Assembly: GCA_964350135.1 (NCBI GenBank)
Contig: CAYGJN010000011.1
Coordinates: 1-34,249, forward strand
Length of the DNA: 34,249 bases
Reading direction: 5' to 3'
DNA from: CAYGJN01 sp964350135
GTDB lineage: Bacteria; Bdellovibrionota; Bacteriovoracia; Bacteriovoracales; Bacteriovoracaceae
Made by a program: the position numbers and the translations under genes. Shown one piece after another: positions 7,767 through 14,325 of this stretch (its first letter is position 1; each line of letters starts with the position of its first letter). Under the pieces are notes generated by a model. The model saw only the letters and a list, made by a program, of their open reading frames with translations. It made no database searches and had not been told where the DNA came from.

Positions 7767-9095
7767 GTGAGAAATATTTTATTCATTCTTAGTTTAATTT
7801 TATTCCAAAAAGTTTGGGCAGGATCAGTATGTTTAAATGATGGGCTAAGAGGTTTAGTAAGCGATGAGCTTGATACTCATACTATGAATATGCTCAATCA
7901 TTATGAAAAAGAATTCAGAGAAGCTTCACTTGAGACATTAAAAAACAAACAAGCACTTTTAATTAGTGCTTATAAAAATGGAGAGCCTCACGCTCTTCAT
8001 CTTTATAATATGGGTTTTCGCTTTGAAAAAGAGTTAGTTGTGCCATCTTTTAAGGATGTGATGAATTATTACCAAGAGGGAATGCAAAAATTGATAAGTC
8101 TTGGGAGACTAGATAAAAGAGATGTGCTTGAACCTGTTCTTGTTCTAGAAAAATTTAATAAAAAATCGGAAAAAATCTTTGTTAAGTTTGGAGATAAAAT
8201 TCCTAAGGACTATCATCTATCTGCTTCAGGCATTGTGCCAGAGGATGTGCTGGTTGATTTGATATCTTCAGGACAGTTTCCTATGGGAGCAAATCGGTTG
8301 ATGGACTCAGGAAGCCTTGGTGACGGTGCTTCCGAGTTTATTCATGATCTTGCACATTATACAGCTTTTCTCGACTATCCAGATTACTTAAAAATTTTTA
8401 AAAAACTAGCAATTGATGAGAGAAAGGGTTCTGAAGTTTTTCTTGAGGGGTTTAAAGGTCAGCATAGGGCCTATATTTATGAACTTTTACAAACAGTTCG
8501 GCCTGAAAAATTTGGTAACTTGAGAACTTTGTTAAAGGTTCCAGATAGTAGCTCTGGCTTTGTTCATATTGATACTATGAAAAAAACTTATAAAGCTCTT
8601 GATCAAGAAGAAGTAGACCGAATGATAAAAGAGCTTCAGGTAAAAATGCCTCAGGTTATGGAATATGTTGGTGGTGGTGCTAGAGATATAATTTCACGAG
8701 GAAATTTTGTGCATTTTAGAGATAATATTCACAGCCTTGCGGCCAATAGAAGTCCTTTAACTCATTTAGATGGTTTAGAAGAACTCAAAAATAAGGATCT
8801 AGCTGCTCAAAAAGAAGAACTTGCGATCATAGCAACTCTTTTAGATGGACTAAGTCAGGTGTCTGTTTCAGATATTTTAGAATCATACAATTTTTATAAA
8901 ATTAAAAAAGGATCAAGGTTGAATCGATTTTATAAAGAGTCAGGACTTTATAAATACCCCAGGTTTTATAGTCATACCACTGGAGCCAGAGGCCTTTACG
9001 AAGCTTATAGAGAGAGCTTCTACACACCGTTTATAAATATAAGTCTTGGAAGCGCTGGGATGATGCTTTTTATTTATTATTATTTCGATGAGTAA
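7767..9095 (+). CDS. Exported protein of unknown function with a C-terminal hydrophobic segment
   Basis: 442 residues from a GTG start with only a weak ribosome-binding site. The N-terminus (MRNILFILSLILFQKVWAGS) is a signal peptide. The body is mostly helical and charged. A hydrophobic segment near the C-terminus (SLGSAGMMLFIYYYF, about 425-440) could anchor the tail in a membrane. One stretch, EFIHDLAHYTAFLDYPDYLK (about 190-210), has paired histidines with acidic residues, but I cannot match it to a known metal site. The only early cysteine is just after the signal peptide (SVCLND), too far from the signal end for a good lipobox. No family recognised. The gene is preceded by an inverted repeat and followed by a 124-bp gap before the redox operon. 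Confidence 0.7.
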   Translation: MRNILFILSLILFQKVWAGSVCLNDGLRGLVSDELDTHTMNMLNHYEKEFREASLETLKNKQALLISAYKNGEPHALHLYNMGFRFEKELVVPSFKDVMNYYQEGMQKLISLGRLDKRDVLEPVLVLEKFNKKSEKIFVKFGDKIPKDYHLSASGIVPEDVLVDLISSGQFPMGANRLMDSGSLGDGASEFIHDLAHYTAFLDYPDYLKIFKKLAIDERKGSEVFLEGFKGQHRAYIYELLQTVRPEKFGNLRTLLKVPDSSSGFVHIDTMKKTYKALDQEEVDRMIKELQVKMPQVMEYVGGGARDIISRGNFVHFRDNIHSLAANRSPLTHLDGLEELKNKDLAAQKEELAIIATLLDGLSQVSVSDILESYNFYKIKKGSRLNRFYKESGLYKYPRFYSHTTGARGLYEAYRESFYTPFINISLGSAGMMLFIYYYFDE

Positions 9096-9219
9096 TCTCT
9101 AACTGCTTCAAATTATTGTCTTTTTCTCCATAGTTTTTATCTATATATAAGTACTTATTATCGATTTCATTTATCCTTTGTTTTAGCTGATAATAGACCA
9201 AGACTTAAAAGGAGATTTT

Positions 9220-10218
9220 ATGAAAGTTTATCCATTAACAGTTATTGGCGGAGGAGCTGCAGGGGTGATGGCCACTTTGCGGTCTGTTTTAAATAACGAT
9301 GAAACACTTTTTTTTCCAGGATCTCCAAAAGATAAAAAAAGATCTCGCGCTTTGTGGGTAGGGAAAATTGAAAATATCCCTGGAATGCTTGGTTATAAGA
9401 AAGGTATTGAAAACCCAAATAGAGAGACTCTTGAGTTTTTAGAAAAAGGTCCTTTTACTAAGAAATTACATTGGAAAAAAAATATTGGTGTATCAGATAT
9501 TAAAAAAAATGCTGATGGAGTTTTTGAAGTAACTGACTCAAATGGAGACAAGTATTTGTCTGAATATATAATCCTTGCAACAGGAGTTATGGATGTACAA
9601 CCAGAGATTGAAGGAGATATCACTCGTATTTTTCCTTATGCTAATACTCAACTTATAGACTATTGCATCCGCTGTGATGGTCATCATGTTTTAGGAAAGG
9701 AAACCTCAATCATCGGCCATGGAAATGGAGCTGCTTGGGTGGCCGTCATGCTTCATGAGCGATATGGAGTTTCTATGAGTATTATGACTCATGGTAAAGA
9801 GCCTGAGTTTGATACAGATGTAAAAAAACTTTTAAACCTTTATAAGATTGAGGTTTATAAAGATGAAATTGTTGACCTCAGAGGTGACCCAACAAAAGGT
9901 AGCTTTAAAGGTTTTATTTTAAAAAGTGGAAATTTTGTAGACAGTGAGTTTGCTTTTGTTTCTCTTGGTATGATGGTCTACAACAAATTAAGCACAGGCC
10001 TTGATGTTGAGTTAGACGAGAGAGGTTTTGTTAAAACAAATACTAAAGGAGAAAGCTCTATTCATAAATTTTATGTAGCAGGAGATTTACGGGCCAATAC
10101 AAAAAAACAAGTTTATACCGCATGGGATACAGCAGTTGATAGTGCGGATGATATTAACGCAAAAATAAGACGCGCACGTCGCGAACAATTACTTAAAAAA
10201 GGAGGCTTTCATGTTTGA
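9220..10218 (+). CDS. Thioredoxin-reductase-like FAD/NAD(P) oxidoreductase
   Basis: 332 residues, the usual TrxR/AhpF-type length. A dinucleotide-binding motif for FAD is at the N-terminus (VIGGGAAG, 8-15), a second glycine motif IIGHGNGAAW (164-173) should bind NAD(P)H, the redox-active pair is CIRC (C149, C152) followed by DGH as in the CATCDG motif, and FYVAGDLRAN (284-293) closes the FAD site. It likely transfers electrons from NAD(P)H to a thiol partner. The start follows AAAAGGAG at ideal spacing. Its stop overlaps the start of the peroxiredoxin-glutaredoxin gene by 8 bp, so the two are translationally coupled and the fusion protein is the likely electron acceptor. The second site, GHGNG instead of GxGxxA/G, is slightly atypical. 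A GATAAT at 9189-9194 may be the -10. Confidence 0.88.
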   Translation: MKVYPLTVIGGGAAGVMATLRSVLNNDETLFFPGSPKDKKRSRALWVGKIENIPGMLGYKKGIENPNRETLEFLEKGPFTKKLHWKKNIGVSDIKKNADGVFEVTDSNGDKYLSEYIILATGVMDVQPEIEGDITRIFPYANTQLIDYCIRCDGHHVLGKETSIIGHGNGAAWVAVMLHERYGVSMSIMTHGKEPEFDTDVKKLLNLYKIEVYKDEIVDLRGDPTKGSFKGFILKSGNFVDSEFAFVSLGMMVYNKLSTGLDVELDERGFVKTNTKGESSIHKFYVAGDLRANTKKQVYTAWDTAVDSADDINAKIRRARREQLLKKGGFHV

Positions 10219-10927
10219 AAGTAAAGAAGGTAGCCGAGTTCCAGAAGTGAACTTTAGAGTTAGAGAGAATAATGATTGGACTGACTGGTCAACAAGCAAG
10301 CTTTTTGCAGGCAAAAAAGTTGTAGTATTTGCTTTACCAGGAGCCTTTACTCCAACTTGCTCATCTACTCATTTACCAAGGTATAACGATTTATACCCAC
10401 AGTTTAAAGAAGCTGGAATTGATGCAATTTATTGCTTAAGTGTAAACGACACTTTTGTTATGAATGCATGGAAAGAAACTCAAGAAGCAGAAAATATTAC
10501 TTTTATCCCTGATGGTAACGGTGATTTCACTGACAAAATTGGAGCACTGGTAGACAAATCTGATATTGGGTTTGGAAAAAGGACCTGGCGGTATTCGATG
10601 TTAGTTAATGATGGTGTTATTGAGAAAATGTTTATTGAACCTAATAAGCCAGGTGACCCATTTGAAGTAAGTGATGCAGATACAATGCTAGATTTTGTAA
10701 AACCAGGAGCTGCGAGACCAAAAGAAGCTACCATTTTTACAAAACCAGGATGCCCTCACTGTGCTCGTGCAAAAGACCTTCTTAAAAGTAAAGGTGTTAG
10801 CTTTAAAGAAATTGAAGGGGTGAGAACATCTTCACTTCGTTCAATGGGTGGAGCAGGGACATATCCTTTAGTTTTTGTTGGTGGGGAGAGAGTTGGTGGA
10901 GCTGACGAATTAGAAAAGTTTCTATAA
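10211..10927 (+). CDS. Peroxiredoxin-glutaredoxin fusion protein (Prx5/Grx hybrid)
   Basis: 238 residues with two domains. Residues 1-165 are a Prx5-type peroxiredoxin with peroxidatic cysteine C50 in PGAFTPTCSSTHLP. Residues 172-238 are a glutaredoxin with active site C181-P-H-C184, followed by TYPLVFVGGERVGGADEL, the usual cis-Pro and GG motif. Hybrid Prx5/Grx enzymes reduce peroxides using glutathione through the attached Grx domain. Here the gene overlaps a TrxR-like flavoprotein gene, so electrons might instead come from that enzyme. The last 30 bp, encoding GADELEKFL plus stop, are duplicated exactly 126 bp downstream, next to a structured GC-rich element. Confidence 0.95.
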   Translation: MFESKEGSRVPEVNFRVRENNDWTDWSTSKLFAGKKVVVFALPGAFTPTCSSTHLPRYNDLYPQFKEAGIDAIYCLSVNDTFVMNAWKETQEAENITFIPDGNGDFTDKIGALVDKSDIGFGKRTWRYSMLVNDGVIEKMFIEPNKPGDPFEVSDADTMLDFVKPGAARPKEATIFTKPGCPHCARAKDLLKSKGVSFKEIEGVRTSSLRSMGGAGTYPLVFVGGERVGGADELEKFL

Positions 10928-11053
10928 CGTCTGACCGCCCATGCTGAGGCGTCACACTCTGGTGACGCCCGCACAATGGTAAAGCTCCGACGTCAAAATG
11001 CTTAGGCATTTTGATCGCGGGCAGGAGCTGACGAATTAGAAAAGTTTCTATAA
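10898..11053. repeat. Exact 30-bp direct repeat of a gene 3' end (copies at 10898-10927 and 11024-11053)
   Basis: Both copies begin GGAGCTGACG and end GTTTCTATAA, including the stop codon, and match at all 30 positions. Copy 1 is the coding end of the peroxiredoxin-glutaredoxin gene; copy 2 is non-coding. They are offset by exactly 126 bp and bracket element A. The match ends sharply at both sides (TGGAG versus AGGAG upstream; CGT versus TGT downstream). Confidence 0.95.
10928..11023. repeat. GC-rich structured element, copy A
   Basis: 96 bp, visibly richer in GC than the surrounding AT-rich genes, with no coding support. It holds a perfect hairpin GGCGTCAC-ACTCTG-GTGACGCC, then GTAAAGC, then a perfect hairpin CAAAATGC-TTAG-GCATTTTG at 10994-11013. 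GCCCGC upstream of the second hairpin pairs with GCGGGC at its far side, giving a nested stem. It shares an ordered set of blocks with copy B. Confidence 0.8.
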
Positions 11054-11165
11054 TGTATTATTCCGCCCACGCATTGCAGGCGTTGACACTTCTGCAATAG
11101 CGTGACGGTAAAGCGCCCGTCAAAATGCTCATTGAGCATTTTGTCCGCTGCGCACGTGGCGCAAA
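11054..11165. repeat. GC-rich structured element, copy B
   Basis: A diverged relative of copy A. In the same order it has CCGCCCAYGC, GGCGT, CACT..CTG, GGTAAAGC, CGTCAAAATGC and a hairpin CAAAATGCTCA-T-TGAGCATTTTG at 11121-11143. Its first stem is different: CACGC-ATTGCAG pairs with CTGCAATAGCGTG with one bulged base, and CGCC(C)ACG can pair with CGTGGCG near the right end. The right boundary is approximate. The stop codon and last residues of the convergent gene at 11129-11659 lie inside it. Confidence 0.7.
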
Positions 11166-11659
11166 ACCTCTTCAAAATAAGGTCCTTCAACAAGACCATT
11201 TAAAACAGAGCTCTTACTATACATAAGATAATAGTAAGGCTCTGTTTCTTTTTTATGTACGCAAAGGTCTAGATAAACTCTTTCTGTGCCATATTGAGTG
11301 GCAGTAGTTTCATATCTTAAAAAAGGGCCAATCTTTTCTTTAATGAGTTGGTCTTCATCAAATTTAATCTCCATTCTTTGAATTTCTTTTTCCATAAGAG
11401 ATTCTTCACTATCTGATACATCGCAAGTTTTTTTCTCAAACCATCCATACCAATCATATCGGGTATCAGTTCTTTCATATTTTAAAAGATTTTCTTCCTT
11501 CGCAGTTTGAGTCCACCAAGAAGGAATTTTAAGATTGAATTCAAAAAAAGGAGTATCAATGGCCGACTCTAAATAAGCGTCCTTTTCATTTAGAATGACG
11601 AAGGCCGTATAAATAACGGTCAAAAGAATTCCGATGAAAATGATCCAGTCCCAAGGCAT
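11129..11659 (-). CDS. Membrane-anchored protein of unknown function, 3' end within repeat element
   Basis: 176 residues from the ATG at 11659 (MPWDWIIFIGILL), chosen because it places a single hydrophobic anchor (about residues 4-22) at the N-terminus; the frame stays open to ATGs at 11713 and 11716, and no start has a clear ribosome-binding site. After the anchor comes a soluble domain rich in acidic and aromatic residues (KIPSWWTQTAKEENLLKYER, RYDWYGWFEKKTC). Two cysteines (KKTCDV and DLCVHK) might pair. The last ten or so residues (RHVRSGQNAQ) and the stop are encoded by GC-rich element B, so the native C-terminus may have been replaced. It converges on the peroxiredoxin-glutaredoxin gene. 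Not recognised. Confidence 0.65.
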   Translation of the reverse strand: MPWDWIIFIGILLTVIYTAFVILNEKDAYLESAIDTPFFEFNLKIPSWWTQTAKEENLLKYERTDTRYDWYGWFEKKTCDVSDSEESLMEKEIQRMEIKFDEDQLIKEKIGPFLRYETTATQYGTERVYLDLCVHKKETEPYYYLMYSKSSVLNGLVEGPYFEEVLRHVRSGQNAQ

Positions 11660-11794
11660 GTTGTTGAATTTACACTCATAAAACTTATTTTGTATACAAA
11701 ATTGCCGAAACATCATGCTTTGTTAAAGATCCACGACTAAACCACCGAAAGTACTTACGAGAGAATACTTAAAAGCCTTTGGGCGAGGTATATT

Positions 11795-13858
11795 ATGAGA
11801 GTTCGAAACTACAACTTATTAAAGTTAGTCATTGTATCTATCCTTTATGTACAAAGCGGGATGGTTTACGGTCTGCCTGGGGTCTCCGGATCAGTCAGTG
11901 GATCAGTAGATATTTACGCTGATGATGGATTGGGTGGGTATTTAGAAGCTGATGCTAGTGTTGCTGCAGCTTTAGAATGTGATGAAGGGCTTTATCTAGC
12001 AGCTTCCAGATTTCCTAAATGCCAAAACTATATATTGGGCCGAGAGTGTAGTCAGTCAGCACTTAGGCAATGTATTCGTCTTTCAGAACAAGGCTACTTT
12101 ACTCAAAATGATCCTGAACATTGTGTAAATTGTGAAACAAACTGGGGAGAAGTTATTCTCGGTGGTTTGGCCTTAACTGCAGGACCTCTTTTTAATTATC
12201 TAGGAAATAAACGTTGGGCGAAAGCTTACGAAAATATTGGAACAGCTCAATGGGATGCTTACGGTCAGTATGCAGATGCGATTAGAGAATTCCCTCAGCA
12301 ATGTACAAATGGTTTTAATTCTTATTTAGATTATAGAACAAACCTTGGAATCAATTCTGCACTTAGCTCTGATGGTGTCGCAAGCTTCTATGAGTCCTGT
12401 GGACAAATGGCTGCTTACGCTGGCATTGGTGGGATGTTTGGAAACGGTTACGGTGGTGCAGGAAATGCATGGGACGGTGCTGGTTACTCTGGCGGCTTTA
12501 TGAGTGGAATGCTTGGTCCGTGGTTTGGCGGCGGTCTTCCCCCTGGTTATCCAGGCGGTGGTGGCTTTCCTCCAGGCTATCCTGGTGGTGGGGGAGTCTT
12601 TGGTCCTGGCGGAAATATTTATGGAAATATGGGCTATAACTATGGTGGTAATTTAAATCTTGGATCTTTTAGTGGTGCCTTATTAGCAGGTATGCTTGGT
12701 CCAGGACTTCAAATAGGTCTCAATGCAAACGCAGGTCTTGGCTATCCTGGTTATCCAGGAGGAATGCAGGGATATCCTGGCGTAGGGGTACAAGGTAATT
12801 ATGGGATTAACCCGGCTCTTTTAAATCCAAATTTTAATCTTGGTCTTCAAGGCCCATCATTGGGATATCCCAATGGTTATCCAAACGGCGTAGGGGTTCA
12901 GGGTAATTTTGGAGTTAATCCATATATAAGTTCACAGTATCCAGGTATGTTTCCAAATATGGGGGCCAACGTAAATCTTGGAATTAATCCAGGGGCACTT
13001 ATTAATCCTAACTTTGGAATTAATGCTCAAGTTGGAATTCCTGGTGTGTATCCTGGACCTGGTTATAATGTGAATATGCCTGGAGTAACTCCAGGAGTAG
13101 TAATGTGTATTACAAATCCATGCCCTGGTGGACAATACCCTGGTGGACAATATCCAGGTCAATATCCAGGTCAATACCCAGGTCAATACCCAGGTCAATA
13201 CCCAGGTCAATACCCAGGTCAATACCCTGGTGGAAATGTTTTTATAAATCCAAATGCAGGTATTCAAGGAAATTTAAATATTGGCCTTCCTAATTTTCAA
13301 ATTGGTGTTAATGGCAACGTTGGAAATAATGGTTATGTCCAAGGTCCTAATGGACAAATTTATGGACCGAACGGCCAAATTATTGGTAACGGACAATTTC
13401 CTGGTTTTAATCCAAATTTTACAGGTGGCGTTCATGTGGGAACACCTGGATGGAACCCAAATGGTTATTGGTCAGGGGCCAATGGTCTAACTCCTTTTAA
13501 CAACGGTAATGGTTCTTATTGGAACAATACTGGTGGATGGGGAAATAATACAGGTCAGTGGAACCAAGGTTACAATCAATGGAATCAAGGTTACCAAGGT
13601 CAGTTTAACCAATGGCAACAGCAACAACAAAATAGGCAAACTCAAAACAGTGCTATCTATGCTCGACAAGGAGCTGCGAGGCAAGGTTTACAAGGAGCCA
13701 GTCGAGGTCTTTACCAGAATTATTATAATGCTGGTCAGGACTACTATGGTCGCGGAAATATGAGCGGTGGCGCTTACGGTGGAGCACCATATGGTGCTGG
13801 TAATATTAGCGGTCAGTTTGGTTTTGGTTACAACGCTGGATTTGGCGGCGGCTACTAA
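11795..13858 (+). CDS. Large secreted Gly/Pro/Asn/Tyr-rich repetitive protein
   Basis: 687 residues. The ATG at 11795 follows GAGGT at good spacing and gives a signal peptide (about residues 1-26, ending VYG). Residues 30-212 form a distinct Cys-containing region with cysteines near 62, 76, 85, 93, 110 and 113 plus two later ones, and a hydrophobic stretch ILGGLALTAGPLFNYLG (about 121-137). From about residue 212 to the end the sequence is low complexity: Gly-rich loops, PGYPGG and GVQGNYGINP-like modules, seven or eight GQYP units, then a Gln/Asn/Trp stretch (NQWNQGYQGQFNQW) and a Gly/Tyr tail. Such composition suits an extracellular fibrous, adhesive or surface-layer protein; no enzyme motif is seen. 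Function not known. It has long gaps on both sides from co-directional genes and probably its own promoter. Confidence 0.85.
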   Translation: MRVRNYNLLKLVIVSILYVQSGMVYGLPGVSGSVSGSVDIYADDGLGGYLEADASVAAALECDEGLYLAASRFPKCQNYILGRECSQSALRQCIRLSEQGYFTQNDPEHCVNCETNWGEVILGGLALTAGPLFNYLGNKRWAKAYENIGTAQWDAYGQYADAIREFPQQCTNGFNSYLDYRTNLGINSALSSDGVASFYESCGQMAAYAGIGGMFGNGYGGAGNAWDGAGYSGGFMSGMLGPWFGGGLPPGYPGGGGFPPGYPGGGGVFGPGGNIYGNMGYNYGGNLNLGSFSGALLAGMLGPGLQIGLNANAGLGYPGYPGGMQGYPGVGVQGNYGINPALLNPNFNLGLQGPSLGYPNGYPNGVGVQGNFGVNPYISSQYPGMFPNMGANVNLGINPGALINPNFGINAQVGIPGVYPGPGYNVNMPGVTPGVVMCITNPCPGGQYPGGQYPGQYPGQYPGQYPGQYPGQYPGQYPGGNVFINPNAGIQGNLNIGLPNFQIGVNGNVGNNGYVQGPNGQIYGPNGQIIGNGQFPGFNPNFTGGVHVGTPGWNPNGYWSGANGLTPFNNGNGSYWNNTGGWGNNTGQWNQGYNQWNQGYQGQFNQWQQQQQNRQTQNSAIYARQGAARQGLQGASRGLYQNYYNAGQDYYGRGNMSGGAYGGAPYGAGNISGQFGFGYNAGFGGGY
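13148..13231 (+). repeat. 12-bp tandem repeat encoding GQYP units
   Basis: Seven consecutive 12-bp units of the form CAATAYCCAGGT inside the secreted repetitive protein gene. Units 3 to 6 are identical; the first two use TAT for Tyr and the last uses CCT for Pro. In-frame units make copy-number change by slippage possible without frameshift. Confidence 0.95.
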
Positions 13859-13861
13859 TAA

Positions 13862-14272
13862 CTACCTTGCGTGAACCAAGGTTTTAATTTCGTTTTGAAA
13901 TACAACATCTATCTTTGATTGATCGTTTATATTTTGAACGAAGCCTTTTCCAAAACTTTTGTGATCAATGCCATCACCAACAGAAAAAATCGTGCGAATA
14001 TTGTAGGGAATAAAGCTATCTATTTTCTTTAGACCTTCTTGCCAGATTTCAGACAAAGGTCTTTCATCTTTTTTCTTCGATCTTTTACTAATCGCAGTTG
14101 TTCTTTTCTTGCCAGGAGCAGATGCACGATAGCCGTGAGACGCTCCACAAGTATTACATTTGCATTTTGCGATACTTCCGTTTTCTTTCATGGCCGTAAT
14201 AAGATGGCCTAATTTCAGCTTGCAAGAGCCACAATAAGAGATAACCTCTTTTCCAACAGCATAACTACTCAA
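13862..14272 (-). CDS. Zinc-ribbon protein with a PcrA/UvrD-tail-like C-terminal module
   Basis: 136 residues from a TTG at 14272, chosen because AAAGGA lies 6 nt upstream and the product then begins just before the first conserved block; a longer reading from 14308 or 14380 would overlap the promoter and start of uvrC. Two CxxC pairs, C14/C17 (YCGSCKLKLGH) and C39/C42 (CNTCGASHGYR), should bind zinc. A basic linker (GKKRTTAISKRSKKK) follows. Residues about 99-136, reading GDGIDHKSFGKGFVQ and ending in VVFQNEIKTLVHAR, match the small Tudor-like C-terminal domain of PcrA/UvrD helicases, which binds RNA polymerase. Divergent from uvrC, so a role in transcription-linked repair is possible. That function is inference. 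Confidence 0.75.
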   Translation of the reverse strand: MSSYAVGKEVISYCGSCKLKLGHLITAMKENGSIAKCKCNTCGASHGYRASAPGKKRTTAISKRSKKKDERPLSEIWQEGLKKIDSFIPYNIRTIFSVGDGIDHKSFGKGFVQNINDQSKIDVVFQNEIKTLVHAR

Positions 14273-14325
14273 TGGGAATCCTTTGTTATATTGGCGGTAT
14301 AATAGCATTATAGTAAACAATAAGT
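14273..14325. promoter_or_regulatory. Divergent promoter region for uvrC and the zinc-ribbon gene
   Basis: The plus strand has a perfect TATAAT at 14298-14303 and the minus strand has TATAAT at 14312-14307, only 3 bp apart and pointing in opposite directions. No good -35 is visible for either. The uvrC leader would be about 15 nt and lacks a Shine-Dalgarno sequence. Confidence 0.45.

Noticed and set aside
10928..11165. Integron attC sites explaining the elements after the peroxiredoxin-glutaredoxin gene
   Set aside because: Neither an RYYYAAC nor a GTTRRRY core is found at suitable ends, and there is no cassette or integrase in view; the likeness is limited to GC-rich folding near a stop codon.
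11002..11199. Minus-strand open frame across the GC-rich elements
   Set aside because: It reads through hairpins and the duplicated 30 bp and has no recognisable protein features.
13148..13231. Regular 12-bp repeats as a possible CRISPR-like array
   Set aside because: Units are contiguous, without spacers, and lie in frame within a coding sequence as GQYP codons.
12932..13267. Minus-strand open frame with WVLT repeats opposite the repetitive secreted protein
   Set aside because: It mirrors the GQYP-coding repeat; the plus-strand frame has a signal peptide, ribosome-binding site and full-length coherence.
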